DNA of 64,000 nt from Chionis minor (lineage: Eukaryota; Chordata; Aves; Charadriiformes; Chionididae): the NCBI GenBank assembly GCA_013398295.1, contig VZSF01003227.1:554293-618292 (forward strand), read 5' to 3'. The notes under the pieces were generated by a model. That model did no database searches. It was not told the origin of the DNA and saw nothing but the letters and a program-made list of their open reading frames with translations. The stretch's first letter is position 1. Every line of letters begins with the position of its first letter. Below, one piece after another: positions 1 to 9,950 of the stretch. The position numbers were made by a program, and so were the translations under genes.

Positions 1-54
1 TATATATGTATATGTGTGTGTATACATATATTTATACATATGCGTATATACATT
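1..54. repeat. TA/TG microsatellite
   Basis: The window opens inside alternating pyrimidine-purine sequence made of TA, TG and CA dinucleotides with one TGCG interruption. It is a degenerate microsatellite of the kind that expands by slippage. It continues off the left edge, so its full length is unknown. Confidence 0.85.
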
Positions 55-104
55 CTTTGAAAAATATAGTTGTATTTATTACTAGGCTAACTTTGGATCT
101 GGAC

Positions 105-153
105 TATATGTGTATGTGTATATATATGTGTGTGTGTGTATATATATATATAT
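105..153. repeat. compound (TG)n(TA)n microsatellite
   Basis: A block of TG repeats is flanked by TA repeats, including six consecutive TA units near the end. It lies about 50 bases from the similar tract at the left edge, so the two may be one old tract split by point changes. No gene context is visible. Confidence 0.9.
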
Positions 154-1967
154 GGTACAGGGTTTTCACATACGTAAAAAGATGAAGGAAGCGTAAAGTT
201 TCACATAATGCTGATAGCACCCAGTAAACCTTGAATCCAGACAGAAATTCCAGAGGGAAAATTACTCCACCTGTCTTCCATGCATGCTAGCAGGACTCAT
301 AGGAATGCATAGCGAAGGCTGGCTATCAAAGACGAGCGGAAGGAAAACTTCATGTCTCTCCTCATGACTTATCGCACTGAGGCAGGTGGATTTTGCAGGG
401 CTCCTTACCCAGCCCCAGTTGCCTCCAAATATCAGCATCAGGACAATGACAAACAACTCGATACACTGCCTATGGTCCTCGTGTTTACCACAGCCTTTCC
501 TGCAAACACTTTTTCAATCTGTAAAGCAAAGCAGTATGGTAGCACTGTCCAGCTGGTAGCAGCAGGACCGAACTTTGCAGAGCAGAAAAGTTTGTTATCC
601 TGCAAGCCAAAGGGGGCTCTTTTTCATCTGCTCTGTCTCCTGCAGCATGAGGACACAAAGTCAGGGACATCCCTGCCCACTCAGGCTTGGCTCACCAAGG
701 ACAGAAGCTGTAATCCCTTTCTCCTGATGTGAAGGGATAGGGACATTTCACCCGGCGGCTAAAGACCATCGAGACCCCCTCCTTCCACCAGATCTTTTTG
801 TAGGTGCTGAAAGGCTGGCCAACAGCCAACAGAATTAAAAATTCATACCACAGCTTAAGGGGAAAAATCTTTCTTCCCCTTCGTTTAGCCTCATTTCCTA
901 AGGAAAAGACACCAGTGTGGCCATACTCTTTGGGTGTATACATTGCTGCCTTTCTATTTTAAATCTCTCCAATTGATTCTGAAACCTCTGTCTGCCTTCA
1001 GTGGTGTCTGGTACAGAGTAGCAGAGACCTCCAAGCTATTATATTGCCACTGCCATCGAGAGAATAAGCCACCAGGCAGAGGGCAGAAGTGCTGTTAATG
1101 GAAGAGAGGGCTGTCTCGTGAGCACAACCTTTATTGGACATCAGAGAATCAGGGCAGAGGAATGTCCCTGAGGCAAGGCTTCATTAGGTCCTGCTGCTTG
1201 AGGAATGACTGGCTTTTCCGTCCTGCAAAGAGCCCTCTGGGGTATAGGTTACGCCTCTCACAATGATAATTACAAAAGGATGCAGCCGATGATAACTAAA
1301 AATGGTGCCACATTTTGGGGAGGGCAAAGCCATTTGCAGACAGTGGGAATCTTCCTAGTGGCTTCACTGAGCCTTAGTCAGCCCCGCAGTGCAAACGGCT
1401 GCACATCTGGGTGGAGTTCAATGGGAAACATCTTTCTCAGCCCATGAAAATGTAAGCGATTTCAGCATTTTCCTGTTCTGGGTTGGGAGGGATCACGAGT
1501 CCTTCAGAGGTTTTTAACGAGTAAACAGGGAAGGAGAGTTGAGAGTTGAGGTGAGCAAGTTGCCAGGGGTTGGGACACCCACCCAAAAGCGAGGTGTCTT
1601 TGTGCGAGCCCTTTGCCTGTCTCATTCTGCCCAAGGTTTGCTTCTCAGCGCCTGGGCAAATTGTGATTTCAGGGTGGTTCTGTCATTTACTGTCTGAAAT
1701 GCATCTGATCTCTATCTCATTTCAGAGGTGAAGCAGTCCTAGGGAAACAAGCTATTGTGTGTCACCCACTTGCAGCAGAAATATTTGTGGACTAGAGTGG
1801 CACATGGGATGGGTTCCTGTGCTGTGCCCCTGAGCCCTTCTCCACCTGAAAATCCGACGTCAATGGTTAGAGTCAGAAGCCACCCGCTATGCTGGGGCAG
1901 AGGGGCTCGTCACAACCTGGTCTGAGAGTTGCAGCTTGAGTCTTTCTCCTAATTATTGACATTTTGC
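154..1967. other. unique non-coding stretch, nothing recognised
   Basis: Ordinary mixed-composition sequence without long homopolymers, recognisable repeats or convincing coding frames. The longest open frame is 126 codons (352-732, plus). It has no splice context, overlaps antisense open frames, and has the cysteine-rich, irregular composition expected by chance. I see no promoter, RNA gene or mobile element here. Confidence 0.6.
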
Positions 1968-2124
1968 TTTTTTTTTTTTTTTTGGTTTATGGATTTCTTT
2001 TTTCCTAGTTATTTCCTTTGTTTTCCAAAATAAACAAACAAATAAATAAATAATCAGGGGGAAAATTTATTAAAATAGCTTATTCATGCATTCAGGAAAA
2101 ACAAAACAAAACAAAACAAAACAT
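1968..2124. repeat. T16 tract, then A-rich (AAAY)n and (AAAAC)n repeats
   Basis: A run of 16 T (1968-1983) is followed by AAAT/AAAC-type repeats at about 2027-2052 and a cleaner (AAAAC) array at 2097-2122. An A-rich array like the second can be an old retroposon tail. I see no recognisable retroposon body in front of it, so I treat it as simple sequence. Confidence 0.8.
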
Positions 2125-2309
2125 AAAACCCCCAAACAAACTTCAAAAAAACACACACCAAAAAAACCAGCCCAAACTTTCAAACTCTTTGCCATGGCCA
2201 GGAATGGCTGCAGAGACAAGTACCTCCAGGCACTACATTTGCAGTAAAGCGGCAGCAAGTGAGCTTTTTAGGCATCGACCAGGCAGCTCCTGCCGGATTT
2301 TCCTCGCCA

Positions 2310-2323
2310 CCACTAGGGGGGAA
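2310..2323 (+). promoter_or_regulatory. candidate CTCF binding site, forward orientation
   Basis: The bases ccactaggggggaa match the vertebrate CTCF core consensus (CCASYAGRKGGCRS) at the first eleven positions. They deviate at the C before the R and at the last base. CTCF is the zinc-finger protein that anchors chromatin loops and insulates domains. This is a motif match only. Short matches arise by chance, although this one sits in a GC-richer island of about 60 bases inside AT-rich surroundings. Confidence 0.35.
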
Positions 2324-2462
2324 GCTGAATTTTCTTCCATAAATTGCCTAGTTGACGGGAAAAAAACCCAATCACATCATTGCAATGTTGAAGGCACTTC
2401 AAAACGACTCAGATGTTTAACTATTGTGCTAGTGATCATACATTCACATTGGGCTGCAGGCC

Positions 2463-2519
2463 AAAAAAAAAAAAAAAAAGGAGAAAGAGAGAGAGAAAAA
2501 AAAAGCAAGAATCTTGCAG
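2463..2519. repeat. A17 tract followed by GA-rich repeat
   Basis: A run of 17 A (2463-2479) passes directly into (GA)n and A-rich purine sequence. It is a simple polypurine tract. No retroposon body was recognised upstream, so it is not called a poly(A) tail. Confidence 0.85.
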
Positions 2520-3213
2520 CTGAAATGCTATAAAGTGCTGAATTTTACCTTAGAGCTAAACACTCTTCAGTGACAAATTTCAAAGGCCATATGTATGGTA
2601 TTTTCATGAAAAGCAGAAGACCCTAAATTTCTTTGTTTAACTGGAAGCAATTTCCCTCCCCGAACAGGAGGCTTCTGTAGTTCACCTCATTTATTGCGAG
2701 GCTACAAATTTTGCTGTCTTTTTTTCCGGCACAGTGAGATCTAAAATATAGAAATAAGGGCAACAGAAATTGAAGAAAAAGTGTATTTGCTGTAATGCCA
2801 ACAGGAAGGTTTGCAAAAAAAATGTCACTGCCATCTTTGATTGTTTCTAGGGATTACTTCAGGCACACTGTGTGGTGGAGAGCAGTAGCTATGTAATGGT
2901 AACAAGGGAGAGGAAGGATGAGAAGGTTTTTGTTGTTGTTTTTCCCCAGTACAATCAAAGGTGAGACATACCACAGTGGCCTTTCTGCTGTCAAATTAAA
3001 ACCTTAGAATAAATAAGATGGAAAAGTTTCCATATGTTATGTGACACCACCTTCTGAGCTATATAGTTCCACTTGAGTAGTACAGTTTTGACTATTGCAT
3101 TATTTTTAAGAGGCTGAAGGCACTGAGATTCACTTAATCTACATTCTGTATTTTGACCTGTCAGAAACCACATTCCCATCTTTTCCCTGAGCTTAAAAGA
3201 TTTAGAGATGAAC
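2520..3213. other. unique AT-rich stretch, nothing recognised
   Basis: AT-rich sequence with short A and T runs and no coding frame longer than 62 codons. No known repeat family or RNA gene was recognised. Confidence 0.55.
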
Positions 3214-3239
3214 TTTTTTTTTTTTTTTTTTTTTTTTTT
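3214..3239. repeat. T26 homopolymer
   Basis: An uninterrupted run of 26 T, the longest pure homopolymer in the window. It could be the reverse complement of a retroposon poly(A) tail. I see no processed gene copy or SINE body on its right, so it is annotated as simple sequence. Length is likely to vary between individuals and between assemblies. Confidence 0.95.
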
Positions 3240-4299
3240 GGTAAATTGAAGCTAATTTCCCACGTAATCACATGCTTCCAGGAGCTGGGGCTTTAGGAGC
3301 TATTTTAAGAATTGGCCACGCTGGAATGTTTAGATATTAAGTTTACTATGAAGGAAGCTGGAAGAAATCCGTCTGTGGGAAGGCTCACTGAATATTCATA
3401 CAAATTACTCTAGTGAATCTCATTTTCTACCACTGTCTTCTTTTTCCTGCCTGGTAAGATCAACAAAGTTTTGATCTCAGTGTTTATGTAAAGTTGACTC
3501 TTGTCCCAGTATTTGTGTTCCCACTCAGGAACAGCTTTTTGCGTGTGAGCCTGTTCTCTGGGAAGTCGTGTTATATCCTCCTGGCAAAGCTGGAAAGCTA
3601 AAGGTCATCCATTTGGGAAATGGAAAGGAGACAGTGTCCGATTGTGCGGACACATCACATGAATATTAGCAACTGAAAGTTCACTAGCTTGAGCTGAGCC
3701 AAAGTTCGCTTGCTTAAAGCCTTTGACCAAGCTCCGCGGATAACAACAAAATCTGTGACAAGCAGAGGGACGTGGCTGAGGCAGAGTGGCAACTCCTTTC
3801 CACCAGGACAACTGGGCTCGCAGTGGCCAGGGTGTTGGAGATGTCCACTCTGAGCCGTGCACTGAAGGGCTCCTTCCTCTGGAGGTTCAAACCAAGCCGT
3901 AGCTTGTTCCTGCCATCTTCATTCGTACCGGCCACGTCCCAGCCATGGGAGCAGGTGGCGCTTGTCTGCAAGCATGGGTTGCAGGATCTACTCTAGGATT
4001 TCCTTACAGCCATTTTGCAGCAGGCGTGACTGATTTTAATCTTTTTCACACAAATAAGCCTGGTCTACGCTATCTACATCTGGTGGCAGCAGCAGTTCTT
4101 ACTTTTCCAATTTCTGGTGCATCAGAACACCTCAAAACACAATCAAAGCGCCAAGATCTTGTTGCCCTTAGCTGATTAGGCTTCACCTGGCACTTGGGAA
4201 CACAACACACTTGAGCAGGGATGGACGCAAAGACACACACAAAAGCCACATCTTCATTTTACCAGCAGAACTGTTGCTTGATGGGCACCGATATTCCCC
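3240..4299. other. unique non-coding stretch
   Basis: Mixed-composition sequence with several overlapping open frames of 74-95 codons on both strands (3605-4175). They shadow one another, and none has splice-site or start context that singles it out. No repeat family was recognised. Confidence 0.5.
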
Positions 4300-4620
4300 G
4301 TCAGCTCCAACGATGCCGGAGAAATGCGCGCCTCACGTTGCCTTTAGCCTTTTAAATACAGTTTGCTTAAGTCAGCTCATTCCAGGTTCTTTTGCGTCGC
4401 CTGACAGCTGCCTGGGAGAAGGCCACCGACTTCACCAAAGTGTGCAGCCATCCATTCGGCTGGCGCGGGGCTTTGCACATGAAAGGCGCTCGAGATAAAT
4501 TCATACTCGCGCAGGGCGATTACCCGTGGAGCCCTGCTGTATCGCTTGTCTTAAAAAGCAGGACGGCGTTGATCAGTGACGGGCTGAGGTTGGCCTTAAT
4601 TAACCGGTGAGGTGTCTGTC
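4300..4620. promoter_or_regulatory. short CpG-rich patch
   Basis: CpG dinucleotides are clustered here (roughly twenty in about 320 bases) while the flanks are CpG-poor. The cluster includes GCGCGCC and several ACG/CGC steps. Open frames run through it in more than one frame, which fits composition rather than coding. Such short patches are often unmethylated regulatory elements, but this one is too short and too moderate in GC to call a promoter. No TATA box or splice donor stands out. Confidence 0.4.
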
Positions 4621-4921
4621 CTCTGGGCCTTGTGAAGACGTAACCAAAAAAGGCAACTCCTTCCATTCCTCCGTTCCTCAAAGATGACAGGACAGGCTTG
4701 ACATCCTAATCCTTCGGTCTTGTCTTAGTCACTGAAAGGCTCGAGCAGTGTCAAAGCAACCAGCTGATTGCAATCTTCATGCCAAACCCAACATCTTCAT
4801 TCCAATGAGCAGCTCTCACATTAAATTTCCACATGTGTGTCCCCCCCGCCGCTGCCCTCCACCCCTCCCTTTTTCAAAGAAATGAGACTTCCCTGCTGGA
4901 AAACAAAACAAAACAGAACTT

Positions 4922-4972
4922 AAAAAAAAAAAAAAAAGAAAGAAAAGAAAAGAAAAAGAAAGAAAGAAAAAA
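4922..4972. repeat. A-rich (AAAG)n polypurine tract
   Basis: A run of about 16 A followed by AAAG/AAAAG repeats on the plus strand. It is simple sequence. The apparent lysine-rich frame through it is an artefact of the repeat. Confidence 0.9.
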
Positions 4973-5201
4973 GCCAATAAATGGCAACAACACAAAAAAA
5001 GCCCTTTCCAAACCCTTCAGGCAATAACTGCTGTACAAGCCCAGTTGGGACACAGTCAAATTAGAGAGTTATTATTACCTAGGGGACATTAGAAATCAAG
5101 TTTGTTACTGGCAGTTCCTGTTTCTGTAAAGACTTGTTAATAGCTGAAATTTTAAAGGGTGTTGTTCAATTGGCAAAGCATTATTTTTCTAAGCAGCCAC
5201 C

Positions 5202-5432
5202 ATGTTCTCACCTGCTGCCGTTGCTCCTGAGAGCTGCAAATGTTTGGAGGAGGTGGAGGCTGTTGAAGGTGGTGGGTCTCCTGTCGAGGGGATCCCTGTG
5301 CCCCCAAGAGAGGAGCTGCTGCCCCTGCCAGGGCAGGCTGGATGGGACCACTCTCTTGATGCAGCTCGTTTGGATGGGCTGCATTTAGTCTGGCACGCTT
5401 ACAAAATTTTAGGGAAGGAAAAGGGTCTTTGA
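5202..5432 (+). CDS. small ORF with strong Kozak context, 76 codons, doubtful
   Basis: The ATG at 5202 sits in gccaccATG, a near-ideal Kozak context, and opens a 76-codon frame ending in TGA. The peptide begins MFSPAAVAPESCKCLEEVEA and is rich in Glu, Gly and Pro, with no domain, signal peptide or membrane segment that I recognise. The minus strand is also open across this interval, which weakens the case. No promoter or splice site is evident. It could be an ORF of an unannotated long non-coding transcript, or chance. Confidence 0.12.
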   Translation: MFSPAAVAPESCKCLEEVEAVEGGGSPVEGIPVPPREELLPLPGQAGWDHSLDAARLDGLHLVWHAYKILGKEKGL

Positions 5433-5549
5433 GACTGTAGTTAATACAGAGGTGGAAGGAGAAAGGAGGTCTGAATTTGTGGTCCCTCAAGGGAAGTGTT
5501 TTTTCGGTTGCTTGCAAGTTCCTCGGTCACAATGACTCGATAAATCAGA

Positions 5550-5625
5550 TTTTTCACTCAGGGCCAAATCCTACCCTTACGAACATCAGTGATGCCAGCT
5601 TGGGGGAATCTCTGTAAATCTCTGC
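5550..5625. mobile_element. ancient palindromic MITE-like relic
   Basis: The segment starting agggccaaatcctaccctta resembles the end of a family of old palindromic repeats common in amniote genomes (ends of the type GGGCCAAATCCTGC, with an internal match to CAATGGGA or its complement). Only one end is recognisable here. The family has no coding capacity and the copy is heavily mutated. Confidence 0.35.
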
Positions 5626-6401
5626 TAATTTCCATTTTGGAGTGTTGTGGTTTTACACAGTGATGTGACAGAAGCAGGCTTCATTTTGGCAGAAATCTGT
5701 CCCCGCTGTAATTTACGTAACCTACGCAGTCTCCATGCAGTTTACATATGCTTTATGTCAGGGTGACTTTTTCATTGTCTAAAATTATTTAAAAAGCAGA
5801 GGGGGGAAAAAAAAAAGCAAATCTAGAAAGAAAATAGAAAATACTTGGATTTTCAACTACAGACGTATTTAGAAGTTTTATTCTTGATTGTCTTATTAGG
5901 ATTTTTGGAGGAATCGCAGTGCAGATGTAGAGGAGAACATATGCATCTGTCCTGTGTATGCCTGGTCAATGCATAGGAAAGTAAATGTCTTCTAAAACTT
6001 CTTGTACAAGTCAGCTATAATGCAGGAGATGAGAAAAACCTGCCCCGTTCATATTTTAGCTTTATATATATATGTGCACACATGCATATTTACAGGTGTG
6101 GATGTATGTACTTATATATATAATTATTGTTTACAGTATGACTGGCTACATCTGTCCAGCTGCCTATAAATTTATTATAGGCAATTATGTATGTAATTGA
6201 ATTCTAAAATGCCCTATAAATCGCAACCATCTGATATGTATATCATAAATAAATCTTAGGTAAGGATTGCATACGCTTCGGAGTTTAACATAAATACCCC
6301 TCTTCCCACCAGGACCAAAGGGGATTGTTTAAAGAGGGCTTAGAGGAAAGCTGGGCTGAGCTACACCCCAGTTTTTAAGTTCTTTTGGGCCAAAACGTCA
6401 C
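5626..6401. other. AT-rich unique stretch with short TA tracts
   Basis: AT-rich sequence with short alternating TA runs near 6062-6076 and 6113-6124. No coding frame above the length cutoff is present. ATTA-type homeodomain cores and two TTTATTATAG-like palindromic stretches occur around 6170-6185. No repeat family or gene was recognised. Confidence 0.5.
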
Positions 6402-6460
6402 CCTTTTTCTTTTCTTTTTTTTTTTTCCTTTTTTNTTTTTTTTCCTTTTTTTTTTTTTTT
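6402..6460. repeat. pyrimidine tract containing the only N
   Basis: Almost pure T with a few C, interrupted at 6435 by the only ambiguous base in the window. The N marks a base the sequencing could not resolve, typical of homopolymer-rich sequence, so the true tract length is uncertain. It also forms the AT-rich border of the GC-rich block that follows. Confidence 0.9.
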
Positions 6461-6534
6461 AAATTTTAAATGAAGAGATGGGCAATGAGCCAGGAGCAAG
6501 CCCTGCCTGTTGCTTAGAGCACAACACAGCATCT

Positions 6535-6612
6535 CTGGGGTGGGACTTTGGCTGAGGTCTTTAAGCTCACTCAGTCCTCAGTTTCCCAGTCTCTAAAATG
6601 GGCACAAGGGTA
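6535..6612 (+). mobile_element. MIR SINE fragment (plus strand)
   Basis: The bases tcctcagtttcccagtctct followed by aaaatggg closely match the MIR core segment CCTCAGTTTCCYCATCTGTAAAATGGG. The preceding 40 bases align loosely with the usual GGGCAAGTCACTTAACCTCTCTG segment. MIRs are ancient tRNA-derived SINEs shared by amniotes. Only about 75 bases are recognisable, and the tRNA-like head is absent. Confidence 0.55.
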
Positions 6613-7420
6613 GCAGTTGAGCCCCTGAAGAGTGGCTGTCCGAGGGGCCTGGAGGGGGGCAATGCCCCCCATTCGGCATCCCTAGAGGAGAGGGGTTGTG
6701 CACACTGTGGCCGGTGCGGTGAGGAGGGTGGCTGCGGGCTGGACACGCTCCCGCTCCCCACCACGGCCATCTCCAAGAGGAGCATCAACCACAACAATAA
6801 ACACCAGCAGCTGCAGCGGCCGCGATGAAGGATGTCGCCAAAAACAGCAAGAATACAACTTGCTCAGCCAACTCCTGTTTTCTCAGCAGAAAGGGAGGGG
6901 ATGTGGGGAAAGGCCAGGCTTGAGTCGGGGCTGCCGGTCTGCAGGCTCGGGGGACGGAATGGGATGGGACGGGGGTCCCAGCTGCTGGAGCTGGGGGCAG
7001 CCTCGTATCTCTCATCAGCCACGGACCCCGGCTCCACAACCCTCCCTCCACACAGCCCCCGGCTCCAGCCCCTCTCCCCTTCACCACTTTTGCTTTATTT
7101 ACGAATATGTCGCTGGAATTCAAATGAGTTATCTATTCTGTGGCCGCCTCACTTTCCCACAGAGGGCCAGTGCCTGCCTGACGCAGGGTCCGGCCGAAAC
7201 AGCGCGAGAAGAAAAGGAAAGAGCAAAAGAATGCTTTTCAGCTCTTTTTATTCCTCCCCCCACCACCACCACCGCCCCCCCCAGCCTTATTTTATTTTGT
7301 GTGTGTGCGTGTGTGTCGGGCGCACTCTTCACTGGCTGTCCCCCCCCTCGCTCCCCTCCTCCCCGCTTTCATCCCCTTGGCCCTGCTTTAGCCCCCTTTA
7401 TGTTACACGATAGCTCGAAT
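6600..7420. promoter_or_regulatory. GC-rich, CpG-containing block
   Basis: GC content rises well above the rest of the window, with frequent CpG including a GCGGCCGC octamer near 6816 and a dense group at 7175-7205. The long open frames in it (268 and 193 codons, plus) overlap in different frames, and a minus frame is open too. That is the signature of stop-codon-poor GC-rich DNA. A CT-rich stretch at 7330-7400 follows. It could be a CpG island of an unannotated transcript. No TATA box or clear donor site was found. Confidence 0.4.
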
Positions 7421-8739
7421 GGAAGCCCAGGAGGGTCCTATAGGGAATGCATAGGATCCCTGGGAGAAAGAAAGCCCCCAACAAGCTATACACCAGATGT
7501 ATAACGTTATATGGTCAAACTGGCAAACACAAAAGCGGAAAAACAAAAGACGTGAATTAGGGAGAAGCATTCAAAGGAGTGTTTTGAAAACAGCCCAGCC
7601 AAGAGGCTGGATTCCCCCTCCTGAGACTAAATGTTTGAAAGAAAAGGTGCTGAAGAAAGAAAGGGAAGGGGGGGAGTAGGAGGGGGTGGGGGAAGAAACC
7701 CATTTTTTCTAATTAGCTGAAGTCTAACAGGCCCTGAATTTTGCAACTACTTTGGGATTATTTTTTGGGTTCCCCCCCCTCTTCTTTTTTCTCCCTTTAA
7801 ATCAAACACGGGGGAGCTGAGGTGCTGTAGCTGTCAAAGTGAGGGGGGAGCTGGTGAGAGAGGTGCTGTGCCGAAATTTCTGCTGCATCTTTCCCTAATC
7901 AAGGCTGCAATTAGTCCTTGGGCTTTCCCCCTCCCTGTATTTCCAGAGGGCTGTGCCTTCCTTTATATCAGCCTCCCTTTTCTAACTTCACCCCCACCCA
8001 CCCACAAATCTTGATACTGAGAAGGTACTGGTCGGGGACAGATGAGAATGGAGGCATCTGCCTTTATGTTTTTAGGTTTTTTCCTTTTAATTAGCCTCCG
8101 ACAGCTCAACGCCCAGCACGCCTGACCTGGCTGCAAATTCATCCAAAGGAAAAAAAAAGGAGAAAACCCAAAAAAAAGCAGGGATTGCAATGTGCCATTG
8201 CAGTTGCAGAGATCACAGGATACCAGGGGTGGGTTGAATGCTCCCTGATTCCACCACTGGGTGCCTCGGCAGCAAACCGGGGTCCGTGTGTCTGAGTTCC
8301 GTGTGTCTGTGCTTGGTGCTTCTCTCCCAGCCTAACCCTGCGGAGGAAACTCAGGAGAGAGGAGGGGGCGGCTGGGACCGGGCTGCTTCTCTTTTGCTGA
8401 TGGCTTCGAAATTCCCACAGCAGCATTTGTACCTTGGCAAAGATGGCCTGGAGGGTGCCCAGGAAAATTCCTCCCCTTATTGCATTGACTGAGCATCACT
8501 AAGGGCCAGACTTTGCTGCCTTCGCTTACACGTGAAATCGATGGGGCTACTAAGAGAGGAAGGATATCTTGTCAGGGTGGGATGGTAGAAGTCTTGCCCT
8601 AATTAATTTTCTCTAATCTTGCACGTGGCTGGCTCAGGATGCTTCCCTCTCTCCATGCATGCAAAAAAAAAGATACACAAATCTGCTGGCCTGGCCCCTT
8701 TCGCCCTAACTCCGTCCCCAGATTTGCAAAAGTACAAGA
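7421..8739. other. GC-leaning non-coding stretch with G and C runs
   Basis: This links two CpG-rich patches. It contains several G-runs (7668-7692 has five closely spaced G runs, a possible G-quadruplex on the plus strand) and C/T-rich runs. No known gene or repeat apart from the MITE-like relic at 8504-8556. Frames up to 95 codons appear in both orientations and are not convincing. Confidence 0.45.
8504..8556. mobile_element. ancient palindromic MITE-like relic
   Basis: The segment agggccagactttgctgcct, followed by cacgtgaaatcgatggggct, fits the pattern of an old palindromic repeat whose arms read GGGCCAGAYTCTGC and AATCAATGGGGCTACTC. Only one arm is recognisable. The elements are non-autonomous and very old, so the exact family is not assigned. 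Confidence 0.4.
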
Positions 8740-9060
8740 AATGCTAAGATGCGCGTGGGGAGAGGGAAAGGAGGAGAGAAGAGGGCACGGGGAGGGGGCA
8801 CCTTCTGTGGCCACGCAGCATCTCTTGCCGGCTGCGACTGTGCGCCCTGGGCTTTGTCACGGAAGCGTGGTCAGACGAGTTGGACCTCTTGCGGGGCACC
8901 TCAGAGCTGTCGCACGGAACACCAGGCTGCTCGGAGGATGGGAAATCAACAGCCTCGCTGCTCTCCGAGCGGCGCAGGCTGCGAGGCAGCTCTCCCTATT
9001 CCTCTGCCAGTGTCAGCCCTCTCCCCTCCGCTGCCAGCGGCAGACGTAGAAGCGCAGCAA
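8740..9060. promoter_or_regulatory. CpG island-like patch
   Basis: The highest density of CpG in the window, with more than twenty sites in about 320 bases, including several CGG and GCG steps. All three plus frames stay open through most of it, as expected from composition. The patch ends abruptly where AT-rich sequence begins at about 9061. An island next to an AT-rich, homeodomain-core-rich block is typical of developmental regulatory DNA, but there is no direct sign of transcription. Confidence 0.45.
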
Positions 9061-9480
9061 ACTATTAAGATATCCAATATATAACAAGGGGCTGGCAGAA
9101 TTACCATGCTGAAAATGTGCGTTCACAGTTGAACAATTCATATTTTAAGCTCCTTCACCTGGTGGTACATTTTTTTGATATACTTGTGGCAATGGATAAA
9201 ATAGATTCATTAGCTTTGATTAACCTTCTTTAACTAGAGTTAAAAACCTGCTGCAGACAGCTCTGCTACCAATGCAGCCTTTAGGATGCTTTATCATGTT
9301 TAAGACCCAATTACTGTTGTACCAAATAAGAATAAACCATCACAATAAAATGTGGCGCGCACAGCCCTGTTAAAGCTCACAGCAAATAATCATTAATTTA
9401 TAACAGCGACTTCCCCATTTCTATAGTTTTATTGATGGCTACAGTTAATTCAAGTTGAAAACAATGTAACTTGACACTGA
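9061..9480. promoter_or_regulatory. AT-rich block with the texture of a conserved element
   Basis: No microsatellite, homopolymer or repeat relic interrupts this stretch. It carries many TAAT/ATTA homeodomain cores, for example in cattaatttataac near 9392, plus TTAAC-type motifs and CTTTGAT near 9215, which resembles a TCF/LEF core. Complexity is high for such AT-rich DNA. This texture is usual for deeply conserved non-coding enhancers. The call rests on texture alone. Confidence 0.25.
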
Positions 9481-9632
9481 TCAGACCAACTAGTTTTCTG
9501 GTTTTATTGACTTTTGCCTTTTCTTTTCTTTTTTTCTTTTTTGCTTTGTGTTTGGAGTCTCAAATGGCTACTTCTTAATAAACCCTCATAAAAACCAAGC
9601 AGAGAACAGCAAGGCATAGATGAAAAGGCTTT

Positions 9633-9690
9633 GGGGGAGATTTTCAAAGGCACAAAAGGTGCCTAACTCCCATTGACTTTCAATTACTGA
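9633..9690. mobile_element. ancient palindromic MITE-like relic
   Basis: The bases gattttcaaaggcacaaaag, followed by gtgcctaactcccattgact and ttcaat, match the left arm of a palindromic repeat widespread in birds and other amniotes. Its two arms read GATTTTCAAAGGCACAA and TTGTGCCTTTGAAAATC around a CCCATTGACTTTCAATGGG centre. The right arm has been lost or has diverged. Confidence 0.55.
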
Positions 9691-9950
9691 TTCATTTTTA
9701 TTACGAATTTTGAGGAATTAGGAGGGAGAGTTGAGTTTTATGCAGTTATTTGTTTGTGCCAGCCATGAAGCTAGCAGTTTTAAAGAAAAATGATGCTTTA
9801 AACCAGTAATTGCTTAGAAACTTTTTTGTTCGTTCATCTGCAACCTATTTGCTTTTCTGCTTTTCAGAGGGCTCTTTGATCTTAATAAAAGTCCAGAAGG
9901 AATACAGAACATAAATACACTTGTTACTGCAGCTTTTTCATTTTCGCCTA

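Noticed and set aside
6698..7504. 268-codon plus-strand ORF, the longest in the window
   Set aside because: It lies in GC-rich, stop-poor DNA where a second plus frame (193 codons) and a minus frame are also open. The product is irregular and Pro/Ser/Cys-rich with no domain, and no splice or start context supports it.
8749..9084. Ser/Arg-rich frames in the CpG patch, which look like a protein C-terminus
   Set aside because: All three plus frames are open across the patch, so stop-codon scarcity in CpG-rich DNA is the simpler explanation.
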